Shown here one piece after another: positions 21,644 to 32,575 of a stretch of 64,000 nucleotides of DNA. A program made the position numbers and the translations under genes. How positions within the stretch are numbered: the stretch's first letter is position 1; each line of letters opens with the position of its first letter. Source of the DNA: Mucidula mucida (Eukaryota > Basidiomycota > Agaricomycetes > Agaricales > Physalacriaceae); assembly GCA_015501055.1 (NCBI GenBank), contig JADNYV010000058.1, positions 124,001-188,000 on the forward strand, given 5' to 3'. Below the pieces are notes generated by a model. It worked only from the letters and a program-made list of their open reading frames with translations, ran no database searches and was not told the origin of the DNA.

Positions 21644-22669
21644 CTAATTGTCCTCTTTATTGAAGGAATCATCAGAGACAACTATGGTACCATCCTTCAT
21701 TATAACATCTTCTTCTATCTCTATCTCTATCTCTATCTCTATCTCTATCTCTATCTCTATCTCTATCTCTATCTCTATCTCTATCTCTATCTCTATCTCT
21801 ATCTCATTATCAAGTTGTTCCCACTCCTCCTCAATCTCCTCCGGCTTAGATTCCTCTTGTACCTCCCTATGCCTTGCCTTCTCATTCAGATATTTGATGA
21901 TCTTCTTCCGCAACACCAATCCCTTAATACCAAACCAGTTTTGCAGGATTGTCCGCTCTCAAATAGACTTGGAAGTCAGATTGTGTCGGCGCTTCATGAC
22001 TACCAGACCACCATGTGAAAACAGTTGCTCTACACTAAATAAAATAACAAAAATATAAAGGAACTTACTCATCACAACCTTCCATATAATCCAGTTATCT
22101 GTCTTTGAGTAATACTTGTCCAAAACAGCCAGTGCACGTGCGACACCATGAGTAATAATAGCGGGCTGGGTGATGTTGTTGTAGATCTTCTCAAGCTTGC
22201 GGTTAAGAGTATCCATGTAGGGAATGACTTCATAAAGGGTAGGGTAAGATGATGCCAATATTTTAACCATTGCGCGCTTGAGAATGCAAAGGACTGGCAG
22301 CAGATGCTTGAAAAGGCTCCATTCTGCATCTGTCAGCTTAAACCACTCCAAGTGGGTCTTTGCCTTGCCTTGGTTGCACTCGGAAAGCATAATGAGGCGG
22401 TCAAGCATGGGTTGGAGCTTGAGGGCACACTTAACAACACTGTGCATAGTATTCCATTGTGTCGCAACTTGTTTAATTATCTTGCGCACTTTGAGACCCT
22501 CCTCCTTGCAGAGGTTACCAGGCAAGCCTTGGAGGATCTTCTTGTAAGTGCAGCATTTACCAATTTTGACGAGCTGAATCAAAATATAGTGAGAAACAAA
22601 TAGAAAACAGACTAGACCAAATACCTTAGTCATTGCCAACACGGCTTCCTTCTTTTCTTCTGGGGTCAA
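21644..22669 (-). pseudogene. hAT (zBED-type) transposase fragment of element 2
   Basis: The central part of an Ac/ricesleeper-like transposase: QVATQWNTMHSVVKCALKL, LTDAEWSLFKHLLPVLCILK, ILASSYPTLYEVIPYMDTLN and ITHGVARALAVLDKYYSKTDNW. After an intron-like gap, a short charged C-terminal frame (21644-21919) contains 15 Glu-Ile pairs encoded by the microsatellite. The N-terminal BED finger, the first catalytic motif and the C-terminal dimerisation region are missing. The copy is non-autonomous. Confidence 0.65.
21715..21804 (+). repeat. (CTATCT)15 hexanucleotide microsatellite
   Basis: Fifteen perfect CTATCT units, open as (Glu-Ile)n on the minus strand inside the hAT-2 transposase remnant. 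Confidence 0.9.
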
Positions 22670-22679
22670 ACAACAATGT

Positions 22680-23170
22680 TATGCAGGCCCGTACTAATTT
22701 TGGCCAAAAGAGTGTCCTCCTTCTCATCAAGGTGTCTCCTTTGTGCCCTACATCAAATTTGATGCATCATCATTTGGGGATTGGCAAATGCATGTTTTGT
22801 GTGTCATTGCTCACTTCAAGAGCAGGATGGCTCCAGAGGACACCAACAATGGGCACAACAGTTTTGCCTTGCCCAATGTCATAGTGCGGCGGAAGGTGTT
22901 TTGTGGTTTGTATTGGGTGACACACAGCTGGCGCCGTATTTCATCACTTTTACAAGATACAGCCGCAGCGGCAGAGCGGCTTTTGCACAAGTTTCTCGCA
23001 ACAGACCTTGCCATTGCAGAAGTTGGCCCCGCCTATCATTACACAAATTCTTACAATACTGTTATTGGACGCCCACCCCTCCTACCTCACAGACTTTGAA
23101 GATTCATCCTCTATGTACTTTAATTATACCATTGACCGCCTCCGCTGCTTTCTTGTTGTAGATTTAGTAT
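22680..23170 (+). pseudogene. Degraded unknown coding fragment inside hAT-2, opposite strand
   Basis: Three plus-strand frames look like one protein broken by indels: ARTNFGQKSVLLLIKVSP, then VPYIKFDASSFGDWQMHVL...SRMAPEDTNNGHNSFALPNV...LHKFLATDLAIAEVGPAYHY, then LTDFEDSSSMYFNYTIDRL. Composition and continuity argue for a real gene remnant with frameshifts near 22740 and 23090. No family recognised. It lies within the hAT-2 borders on the strand opposite the transposase, so it may be a captured host segment. Confidence 0.4.
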
Positions 23171-23845
23171 ACTTTTTTTTGTATTCTTTTTTTTGTAAAT
23201 TGATATGCTTACCGGACTAGATCTGAGTACTGAGATACTCAGTCTTTTAAGATCTTCTGGCCTAGTGATATGGTTACCTTTCTGGCACTATAATAGTTAG
23301 GACTCCATGGGTTAGTTTATTTTGTTCAAAGAAATAAATTTAGTTGGTGTGATTTTACTATGAACTTACCAGATTACTGTACAGATATTTGTACCAGCAA
23401 TCTGTACACTCCCCAGCCTGACCGTGATCCGGGGCACAATCCGGATTACACAGATCGAATCGCAAAACACAATCTGATCCACGGTTTGAGTATCAGATTG
23501 GGTAGCGGATATCCGCCAATTTACCCAATCCATGGCAGACTCTATTAGTGCTGGCCATTTTGGGGAACATTGCGCCCCAGTGACACAAAACAAGGATGCG
23601 ACATGGCACTAAACATGATAGAGGGCAGAGAGAACTCTTGTCAATGTGTGCATTTGTGTGTTGTCAGCTTTATGTTTTGCCAAGCCAAAATTCACACCCC
23701 AACTACCTACCTATCAACTAAGTACATGACACTCATAGATCCTTGGAAAGTATTGTCAGCAAGACTTTAACAACCACAAAAAAGGTTGTATAATACAGTG
23801 CATTGGAGTTACCTCCTCTTGAAATACTCTGAATAGAACATGTAC

Positions 23846-25206
23846 CTAGGCTTCCTCAAAGCCTGCTTGAATAAAAATAGTTGTGATTGCTTCTTCAACC
23901 ATGGCACCAATATAGGCTACACAAGGTAAAGCAGCCCCCATCACAATAACTTGACTTGCAGCCAACCACAAATCTGCTGTGATAACCCCACCTCTGGCTC
24001 CAAGATTAGCATAGACACTATACTTGGTGTGCGTAAAAAGTGCTGTAGACATTAGCACAAATAATATGATTTCAAAAAGAGTATAAACCTTTAATAGCTT
24101 CAAAGCCTGTCTTTAAGCACAATAGGAAGTGTCAGATATATGTATTATTCCACTGAGAATTATGTATGTCCGGTAAGCGTACTAAGCTGCACAATAAGAT
24201 AAAAGTAAGAGAGAGCAATATGTACAGAGCCACACAAAATAGTAATTGCACAATCAATGATAATGTGCCTGTTTACACGTTGAAATCTTTTGAGTACATG
24301 TAAGCAGCTGGCAATGCACCAAAGACAATCTCTGCTTGCCAGAATATAAGAGTGAACATGATAGGATATGAAGTATTACATTAACCTGACATAAGATGGT
24401 AGTAAAAGACAGAATAATAGAAGCATAGTGTTTTAGTGCTGCCGTAATAATTAAGCAGGTTCCCATGCTGAGAACATGTGAGTTAATTAATAGTAATCTA
24501 ACACCTTACTATAGACTTGCCATGATAACATCATCCTCCAAGCTTAATCAACCAGGCACCAGAAATTAAGGTATTCATTCCAGACTTGCAACAGGACATT
24601 ATTATTTTGAATAGATTTGGGCTACAGCACCTTGTCATTCTAATCACCTGAAGAAAGGCTTTAATCCTTCAACAAAACCAACAAGACTGCCCTTTCCAAA
24701 CAATGTGCTAGTGTGCGTTATCATTAAGCTTCTCAATCTTGTAGTATGGGGTAAACACACTTGTTCTTCTGAGCCCAAGGCAATTCACCTTGCTTGTTGG
24801 GCAAAAAATCAATCACTGCTCTGCAATCAGAGGAACTTCGGCTTGTTTGTTGGGGCAAACATCTGCAGACAGCCTCTGCTATAAGTATAATATAAATATA
24901 TGTGTGGAAATAGGGAAATGTGGCAGCAAACAAGTTGTAAAGGGGTGATCTATTAGCTAATGGGATGAGTGAGTCAGTAAATGGCGGCGGCGGTGCTATA
25001 AAGTTGGTGTGCAATTCATAAAGGTGCAGGAGGCAACACCTCAGAGTGACTCTCAAAGTCTGTATTGCGCTCTCTGAGGATGAAGAAGGGCAATAATCAT
25101 AGCTGGGTGAACAATAAGAGATATAATAGGAATTAAGTGATAACAGTAGGCAAGCACAAAAAGCTGAATAACAAGCATATACAAGTAGTGGTGGTGATGA
25201 CAACAC
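23846..25206 (-). CDS. Unknown polytopic membrane protein gene, structure uncertain
   Basis: Several minus-strand stretches look like exons of one gene. An N-terminal part (24733-25206) has LHLYELHTNFI, DSLIPLANRSPLYNLFAATF and FHTYIYIILIAEAV, then VIDFLPNKQGELPWAQKNK. A middle piece has FGKGSLVGFVEGLKPFF (about 24650-24700). Another helix reads FWQAEIVFGALPAAYMYSKD (about 24285-24350). The last part (23846-24103) has LFEIILFVLMSTALFTHTKY and AASQVIVMGAALPCVAYIGA. At least three transmembrane helices are likely. I do not recognise the family and could not settle the splice sites; short similar pieces recur at 25.2-25.5 kb, so it may be partly pseudogenic. Confidence 0.35.
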
Positions 25207-25597
25207 TGTCTACAGTAAGCGGGTTGCCCAACTGCATAATGTCACAATATAATTATCATGCAAAGGAGGACATGGCACCTATTGCTATGTTGAAATCAGC
25301 TTGAAGAAAGCTGGCTAGCATGTGTCAGAGTCAGAATCTCATATGATACACTGAAGCAAAGCATAACACTAACCTAACATAGTTAGATATAAGAGGATTT
25401 TGGTGTTACAGTGCTGCCATCATAAAGTTACCTTGTGAGTTTACCAGAGGCGGCATAAAACTATCCCAGTGGCCTCGAACTCCAACTTTGATTGTTATCA
25501 AAGCATACACAAGTTTGCTGACTACATTTAAAAATCATTTCATCTGAAAACATTGAGCTTTGCAAAGGAAGGGGGGGGGGAAGGGCTAGCCTGACCT

Positions 25598-26483
25598 TCA
25601 ATCAACAGTATCCCAATCCACTGCATGATTAGCCTTGTCCCTCTCAACCCTAAGCAGGACCGGCCTCTTTCCAACTCCATCCAGCAGTTGAATGGTATGT
25701 GCCCATTCTGTTTCCTCAATTGCTAATGTGAGCCAGACCAACTTTCCAGCCGCCAGTAACCCCAAGTCCTTGTGTTTAGTGTGATCAAGGATGTCATTTA
25801 GCTCGACTTTGACTTTGAATTTGAACTTCTGATCATTCGTAATGATCAACAGATAGCGATTGACGCGGTGTGCGGCCCTAGTGAAGTAGAGTTTTGTGAT
25901 CTCGATGCGAGTTACGGGAAATGCTGCGGATGGGGTGGGGTCTTGTTTGTATCGGACTTTGAGATCGTCAAATATCGCTTTGACTTCATCCTGGGCCATC
26001 TTGTGTTCGTGCACCATGTACATAGTGGCAAGCTAGATAACGCGTCTGTGGGTCATCAACACGATTGAGAGGCTCACTCACGTCGCGGTAGTAATCAGCG
26101 ACACTGTCAAAGTCGTCCCAGTCCATCTTTCCGTATCGCGCGTTGGTACGATAGCATTGGGCAAGCGACCAAGCGAGTGACCGGCGCTCCTCACACAGAG
26201 CGAGCATATAGACGAGAACCGCGATCGGTATGAGCACTGGACTGGCCAGAAGAACATAGACTGCCCCTTTTCGTTTCGATCTCGGTGTGCCGTCTTTGCG
26301 AAACCATGCCCGGTGCCACCATCCACCTCTGCCGACTATGCTGGCGAACCTGGGCTGGGGCGGGGTACTGTATGGCTGCGTCAGCAGCGGACCCCATAAT
26401 ATTGGTCGCGATATCTGTGGTGTTACCAGTCGCGTGGCACATCGAGCGGACAGTAAAAGAGGACGCGACGCGGTGCAAGACAT
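25598..26483 (-). CDS. Predicted mitochondrial single-pass membrane protein, paralogue 1
   Basis: Two exons: 26082-26483 and 25598-26032, with a 49-nt intron (GTGAGT...CTAG) kept in frame; 278 aa. The N-terminus is rich in Arg, Ser and Ala and contains TQPYSTPPQP, a typical matrix-processing context. Then GWWHRAWFRKDGTPRSKRKG precedes one strong helix (VLLASPVLIPIAVLVYMLAL). A soluble part follows with MDWDDFDSVADYYRDV, YFTRAAHRVNRYLLI and a conserved end, DKANHAVDWDTVD. No known domain recognised. The mitochondrial inner membrane location is inference from the presequence. Tandem relatives: 27706-28639 (intact) and 16638-23616 (broken). Confidence 0.65.
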
Positions 26484-27705
26484 GAAGAAGGGCGGGGAAA
26501 GAAAGGCATCCTTGCTTGTGCTTGTGTGCCATTGACTTCACCTCTTGCCGAGAGGTACGTGTACATACCGAACTTGTTGATAACGGGAACATTCATTATA
26601 TAGCCAACTAAAGACGAGGTGTACTTACATGCTAGTAGATGAAAGTCGTAACAAACCGGACTGAAGACAGGTGGCATCAACGCCACCACACTCTCTCCCG
26701 TCAATTCCATAGGCTGGAATTCAAAGACGCGCATAAATTCGCTTAGTATACTTTCTCTCCGTGTAATGGCTACTCGCATTCGATTACTATGATAGAATCC
26801 AACCACAGAAGATGGTGCCACCAGACAAATTTGCAACGTCGCCTGCGCTTCCTTGTCCAATTCGCCCAACAGTAACTTCCCATCCAATTTCAGCAGCTAG
26901 CATGGCGCGACAGATAGCTTCTTGATGGGACAACAAACATAAAATCATACGCACAGAAACAACTGGCAGGACGTTCAACGTAAATATCCTCGGCGTATAT
27001 CATGTCCGTCGCCCGCGCGCTTTAGCGCCTGAAAAATGGCATCAATCTTACAGGACCTGAAGCCAGAGAAACCAGATACCATTTTTCACAACCTGCGCAA
27101 TCTGTTCTACGCGCCTCCAATCCATTAAGATGCAGATCAATCAAAACGATGGCCGTTTGTTGAGTCAGACCCATAAAAGCGATGGACGACTACTGGGCAC
27201 CCTCTCCACGCCGGTCATCGAGTACGTGGTGGGGCACGAATAGGAAGCATATTTTGAAACGTCAGCAGCAGCGGAGGTGGGACTAACAGCATAGAACAGT
27301 CATTTGTGCAAGACGAAAAGGCACTCGTCAACACACCGATGACAGCGTCTGTTCGAAAGTCAGAATATGACCACAACCTGAACGCGCTACACTAACCTGG
27401 CATGCGTGTCATTGACTCCAAACAAAGATAGCAAAGTAGAAGCCCCGTCAACAATCGCGCTCCGCGTTCAGAAAAGCCGCAGGCTGAGGTCTTCAAGCTG
27501 CGAAAGCTGATCTACGCTTACCCAAAGAGATTCGATGAACTTGTTTCGAAACAACCAGGTGGCATAATACTCCGACCTTAATGGAAATTGGCACTAGACG
27601 TCAAAGCATCCTTGAACAAGACCAATAACTACATGCCAAAACCGTCCAATCTAAAAAAACATGGCCTCAGCACCAAAGAAAAAGAGGTCTAACATATCCT
27701 CACCT
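26484..27705. other. Spacer between paralogues 1 and 2; no gene settled
   Basis: Minus-strand frames at 26423-26978 overlap the paralogue-1 upstream region, and short pieces around 27.1-27.5 kb faintly resemble the membrane-gene exons at 24-25 kb. They look like remnants of the unit duplicated with the mitochondrial-type genes. No intact gene is supported. Confidence 0.3.
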
Positions 27706-28639
27706 TCAATCTACAGTCTCATAATCCGCCGCATCAGCCTTGAGCCTCTCAATCTTACTACTATCCAGCTCCAACAGCTTCTCTTCACCTCCACTCACAC
27801 GATCTACAGCTGCAGCCCACTCAACCATCGCAGAATGCAATATCATCACCGCCCAAAACCCAGTTTCCACCAGCCCCAGGTCGAATTCCCCAGCAAGAGT
27901 GCCGACGGTGGCGGGCGCGGGGCGGTCGATAAACTCAACAAGCTCGACGCCGACTTTTATTTTGGTCTTCCCATCGGAGGTGGGATTCAACAGGAGATGC
28001 ACGTCGTGCGCCGCGCGCGTGAATATGCGCTTCGTCAACAGAACGCGAGATTCGTCGGACGACGGAGCGGGAGGATCCTCTTTGCCCCAGACTTTTACGC
28101 GGTCAAACACCATCTCCACCTGATCCTGGTCCATCTCGTGGTGATTCACCAAAAGCACAATGACAAGCTGTAATGATATCACACGTCACCAATAAACACG
28201 GAGGTGATCCACGCCCACTCACGTCATGGAAATAGTCGACGACAGTGTCAAAGTCCTCCCAGTTGACCTTGTCGTATCGCGCGTCGGTGCGGTAGCATTG
28301 GACGAGCGACCACGCGATGAAGGAGTGCTCCTCAGTCAGAAGGAGCGCGTACATGAGCACCGGAATCGGTACGAGCGCTGCACTAGCAAGCACAGCGTAC
28401 AGAGCGCCTTTTCGTTTCGATCTGGGCGTGCCGTCTTCGCGAAACCACGCCCATTGCCACCATCCACGTTTGCCGAATGTGCTGGCGAAGCTGGGTGGTG
28501 GCGGCGTACTGTATGGCCGCGTTGCCCGTAATATTGGCCGCGTCGACGCCTGTATCCGAAGTGCTGACCATGGCGGGACGCAGCGGGCGGAGGGCGCGTG
28601 ACGGATGCGAAGAAGTGGACGTGACGCGGAGCGAAACAT
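27706..28639 (-). CDS. Predicted mitochondrial single-pass membrane protein, paralogue 2
   Basis: Two exons, 28223-28639 and 27706-28167, separated by a 55-nt GTGAGT...ACAG intron; 292 aa. Presequence MFRSASRPLLRIRHAPSARC with TRPYSTPPPP; then GKRGWWQWAWFREDGTPRSK, a helix (VLASAALVPIPVLMYALLL), VNWEDFDTVVDYFHDV, a hydrophobic VIVLLVNHHEMDQDQVE, a basic FTRAAHDVHLLL region, and a C-terminus ending KADAADYETVD. Exon structure matches paralogue 1. The shared blocks GTPRSKRKGA, W-x-DFD-x-V-x-DY and FTRAAH define this small family. Function unknown. Confidence 0.68.
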
Positions 28640-28827
28640 GAGGGAAAGAAATGGACCCTTGTTTGTGTCTGTGTGCTATTGCCTTTATTTGTTGCCGGAA
28701 AGTTGCCGAACTTATGAGCAATGAAACGAACCTGCATGATTTCGAAAGGAACATTTCTGTAATTGAAACAGGTGCTATGAACGCCACCAAACCTTGCAGT
28801 AACTGATGAGCGTAACCCAAAGAATTG

Positions 28828-30400
28828 TTACACACGAAGCGTCCCGCCTCTGCCTCCGTCCTCAACAGTTCCAAACGAAATCGGCGCCAACTCCCTAACC
28901 GGCGTCCAGTCGTCGTGAACATCATGTTCCTGTACATCCGCCAGAGCTACGCCTCTCCATGTCATTAATGGCAGCTTATTTGCGTTGACCATACTGTCGT
29001 ACGACCGAGTTCCTTTCCTTTCACTGCCATGCTTGTTCAAACACCAGTATACGCCACAACTGTGATACTTTCATAAGTAACTCTTGAACCGCGACTCAGC
29101 CTCTGTTCGAGGCATGCCGTGAACGCGTGAACTCTCGTCAGAGGGAGATGTTGCGCATCCATCGCGTCGATAAGCCCCAAGCATGACATGGACCAATTCT
29201 TGGGGAGACATCCATAGTGCTTCTTCATTGTTGCGTGTCTTTTTGACAAGCCACATTGAAGAGGGAAAGAGATCGTAATCAATAGCATTGAGGCAGAATA
29301 TTCCATGGAGGGAAAAGGCTAACACTCGTTCGTACAGCCGAAGGAACTCCTCTCGTCGATGGGTGATCACCTCTGAAAGACGCTCAATCCTACCTATGTC
29401 AAATAACCCAAGAAAATCCTGGTTTGCTTTTCTTCTCATACACTAAAGGAATGTCAGATGGTGAGAATTGGCGTAGAGAACACTGACTGGAATTAGTAGA
29501 TCGCTCAGGCCGACGATAAATTAGGCGTCTGTATAAGCGATTTGGTGTCACGCCATTCGAAATCCGTTCGTTCAATGATGCTACAATAATGTTATCCATT
29601 AGAGACAGATCACGACGAAACCAACATACTAATTGAAACGCTCTCTAACAGCCACCTTGTCAAAGATCTTGCGTGTGCCTTCTCCGCTGTAGTGCGCGCA
29701 AGCCCGGCGCAAAGTATCACTTGCACTCAACGGGAAGAAGAAAAGTCATTTGTACTCTGTCCCCATCAAAGACAGGTTCGCCGGCGAAGGCTTCAGTCAT
29801 ACCCATCGATAAGACTGGAAACGTTGACTTGTTCGTCTTCAAGTTGTCTTGTACTTGAAACCACAACACCGGGTTACAATTAACGAGCGCACGAAAGGCC
29901 TTATCCACACAATGATGGGCTTATAATGATCTGGAGAACCATAATCAGAGAAAAAATTGTGCGTGACAGGTCAACTTACAATGACGATAACTCTCTGTGA
30001 GAAAACTCATCGGAGAGGGATCTCAATGCGCCCATTCATGTTCTGGCACGCGAACTTTCAAACCGTCGTCCTCGACTGGCGCTGACTCGATGAACGGCTA
30101 TGGGTGCCATCAAGTTTGGGTTGCAACGCAGCAACCTGTACGATTATGGCGGGATAAGATAGTGGCAGAAGGGGAGATTGAAGTAGGAGTGCAAGATGGG
30201 AAGCCAAGGTGTAAGACAGAAGATCGACAAGCATCAAGAGTGACAGTCGTGCGGGCCGGCGGATTGAGGCGCATAGAAATTGTCCCTGGAGTGAAGGCGC
30301 GCAAAACGGATGTAAATGTTGTACACGGTTATATTCAATTTCTCTGGCTTCAGATCCTGTGAAATTATTGTCAGTTTTTAGGCGCAGAAGATGTGCGGGC
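28828..30400 (-). CDS. Unknown multi-exon gene
   Basis: Minus-strand stretches with coding character lie between paralogue 2 and the RRM gene. Right to left: an N-terminal candidate with FIESAPVEDDGLKVRVPEHE (about 30030-30100), MDKAFRALVNCNPVLWFQVQ and GMTEAFAGEPVFDGDRV (29740-29908), SASDTLRRACAHYSGEGT (about 29690-29730), RRKANQDFLGLFDIGRIERL and LHGIFCLNAIDYDLF (29071-29430), and a last exon MTWRGVALADVQEHDVHDDW to stop 28828. The pieces sit in several frames and imply five or more short introns. No family recognised; some joins may be frameshifts, and the extent is approximate. Confidence 0.35.
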
Positions 30401-30424
30401 GACGAACAGGATGTACATTTAAAA

Positions 30425-31229
30425 TTACTTCTCCGCAACCACCACTGACGAAATTGAGTAAGCAATGGCGCAAAGAACAAGGAGAAGCGTACATTGGTAT
30501 CGTTTCTTGGTAGAACTCGTCAGAGGCAAGAACGACTTGTGCTGGTAATTGAGGTAAAACCGATGTCTTCCTATCGCGAACCTCCTCGCCGTCGCTTCAG
30601 CCCAGCTTGCCTCAAGCGCGTTTACTGCATGGGCGATATCGGGAAATTTAGCATAACCGCAGAGGCCCACGCGGTTTGTCCGCAAACGCTGTTCGTGCTC
30701 ATCAAGCGGAACAGCTGAAACAATCAAAGACGGAGTGACTAGCATTGGGAAAACGTACGGATTTCAACGCGCACTGAACCGTAGGCACCTAATATGTCCG
30801 CTAGTCTCTCGGCAAGAACCTCGGGATGGATTTGGTAGAATTTGCCCTTGGGGAGGCCGTTGATAGCGAGGAATCTGGAGGCGGGAACTTCGACGCGCGT
30901 CTGGAAGTATGCTGGGGATCTTTCGTCACCAAGCACCCGTCGGAGTCTATCCATCGTGGGCGTCGAGGTCTCCGTTTCTAGTGGATCCACGACCGTCTCC
31001 GTAGGCTCAGGGATATCGTTCAATACTGGCTTTGGCGACTATGAATAGGCTTTCAAGTGTGAGATGGTGAACTCACTGATGGCTGCGACTCTGGCGACGA
31101 GGAAATTGTGGCTGGCTCTGGTGCCGGAGACGATTCAGGTGGCTGTGAGGAGGTGCTCGACGTGTAGCGCGGTTGACATCGAGGTAGCAAGGATTTGGAG
31201 GGTAGTCGCCGCTTCAGCAGTGACAACAT
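30425..31229 (-). CDS. RRM-like RNA-binding protein, probably mitochondrial
   Basis: Four exons with good borders: 31077-31229, 30759-31038, 30493-30714 and 30425-30444, giving 224 aa. The start MLSLLKRRLPSKSLLPRC with RYTSSTSSQPPE looks like a mitochondrial presequence, followed by a Pro/Ser/Glu linker. The folded part resembles an RNA-recognition motif: SRFLAINGLPKG (RNP2-like strand), helix HPEVLAERLADILGAYGSV, then GLCGYAKFPDIAHAVNALEA (RNP1-like strand and second helix). The RNP1 aromatic positions are only partly kept (GYAKF). The C-terminus ends LVVAEK. The RRM call is from pattern, not a search; it could be another ferredoxin-like fold. Confidence 0.55.
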
Positions 31230-31651
31230 GGTGGTTGGAGTTCAAGAACCAGATTACCACGTGCGGTCCAGATGGACGCGGCGGCTAAATCCCGACCAAA
31301 TTGACCCTGGACACCCTGCTCGGTAATGGAGGGGAGGAATGTCATCGATGAGGACGCGTCGCAATCACCTAGAGGAGACTTGATCAGGGATCGTCCGTTT
31401 TCGGCAATTGCGTTTCGGCCTCTCACTCTCTCGGATCGTTCAAGGTGTATGAACAGTCTAAATATCACTTCCGTTTATCTAAATGGACGTGTTCCAAAAC
31501 ACCTCTCTACAAGGACCTTCCTCCCGAAATATTTAATGTTGCAAGTCCTCCCACCGCCAGATCAGTCGGTTTCTGTAATCATCGTTTCTCTAGAAAGTTA
31601 TATCACATATGCCAACGCGTATGAACTCCAAGTCAACCTAACCCATTCCAG
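31230..31651. other. Intergenic, no gene recognised
   Basis: Between the RRM gene start and the 3' end of the RNase H remnant. Short frames on both strands only. Confidence 0.4.
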
Positions 31652-32575
31652 TCACATTTGACGCGTTTCCGAAAATGCCACTGCCGCGCGTTTCGCCTCC
31701 ATATCCGCTCTAGTGTTACCGCTCGCACCTTCGTGTGCGGGGATCCACTGCAAAGCTAGGCACATCGATGGCCGACTCTTCACCAGCAAGTGCAGCTGCC
31801 GATAAAACTCCTCCACCAAGCACCTCTCTCCACCTTTCACCTCTCCATTTCGAATCGCCATTATTGCGGATTGAGAGTCCGACAAGATGATGGCTCCAAT
31901 GAGTTTGCGCACTGCTCTGACCAATCCAAGAGCCAGAAGCACGCCTACCAATTCGGCTTCCAGGACGGTGCGTTGGTCGCTGCGTCCGAGATGAAAGTGC
32001 TCAGCAACTTCCATAGTGGACGAGGCTGTAAGTGTGGCGCTCCACGCCGCTGCACCAACACCTCCTTGCAGGCTAGAACCATCGGTGTAAATGGCGGGAA
32101 TACACCGCGATGAGTTCAACGGAGCATCTGAAAGGGCACGTTCCCTACTCTTCGCTATACGAATCTCGAGGTACTGTCCGAATAGACCGTAGTGGTCGAC
32201 TTTGCCTGTTTGACTTTCCATGCGGGCGACAGCCTGGCGCGAAGAGGAGTGAAGAAGATTCCGGATGTGAGAGAGGTCATTCTTCGGCATCCGAGGCGGA
32301 CGGGATTTGCAAAGGGAATGTGGCGGAGGAGTAGTGAAAAGGCGGGCGCCACCGCATCTGTTGAAATCTATCAAGAAGTTTCGGCGAAAAGCAGTGCGCT
32401 CAACAGAAGAGAGCAAAACTCGTGACATCTCGAGGTCTGCCTTCGTCGCAACGCCCTTGACTGGAGTTGACGTCGACTCGGAGGCTACATGGCTTATGAG
32501 TATTTGGAAGAGGTCACAGTCATCGTATTGGTCGCTCAAAAGAACGTATACGTAGTAACATTCAAGTCCGTTCAT
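31652..32575 (-). pseudogene. RNase H remnant of a non-LTR retrotransposon
   Basis: A 307-codon open frame. Its C-terminal 150 residues form an RNase H domain with all four acidic positions: YTDGSSLQGGVGAAA, LEAELVGVLLAL, LSDSQSAIMAIRN and IPAHEGASGNTRADMEAKRA. This arrangement is the C-terminal RNase H of fungal LINE elements (Tad/I-type), which removes the RNA template strand. No reverse transcriptase lies upstream, so it is a 5'-truncated insertion; the first about 110 residues look like flanking or linker sequence. No clear poly-A tail or target duplication was found. Keeping an open frame with intact catalytic residues is mildly surprising, and domestication cannot be excluded. Confidence 0.7.

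Larger units (their letters stand above)
21388..23544. mobile_element. hAT transposon 2 (truncated transposase)
   Basis: 2,157 bp. Imperfect 12-bp terminal inverted repeats: TAGAGATTGCCA at 21388 and, inverted, TAGAGTCTGCCA ending at 23544 (10 of 12 match). Flanks ATAGTGCT (21380-21387) and TTAGTGCT (23545-23552) form an 8-bp duplication with one mismatch. Both subterminal regions (21.41-21.56 and 23.40-23.53 kb) are rich in GGATY/ATCCGG motifs, as in Ac-type hAT ends. It contains a transposase fragment on minus and an unrelated degraded coding stretch on plus. It interrupts the first exon of the pseudogene 16638-23616. Confidence 0.8.
16638..23616 (-). pseudogene. Third copy of the mitochondrial-type membrane protein, broken by two hAT insertions
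   Basis: Three pieces align in order with the intact genes at 25.6-26.5 and 27.7-28.6 kb. (i) 23545-23616 holds the start region: the flank ATGCGACATGGCACTAAACAT matches the 26.46-kb start region. (ii) 20627-21387 holds the middle, degraded by stops and indels; a helix ending LAHMLALHEERW corresponds to VYMLALCEERRS. (iii) 16638-16741 holds the C-terminus, RAERGDKAKHAPNWETE, corresponding to RVERDKANHAVDWDTVD. Piece (ii) ends MLLQLDD exactly at the hAT-1 border and (iii) continues in frame with N-R-A-E-R. hAT-2 lies between (i) and (ii). Upstream neighbours match too, so this was one member of a three-gene tandem array. Confidence 0.75.
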
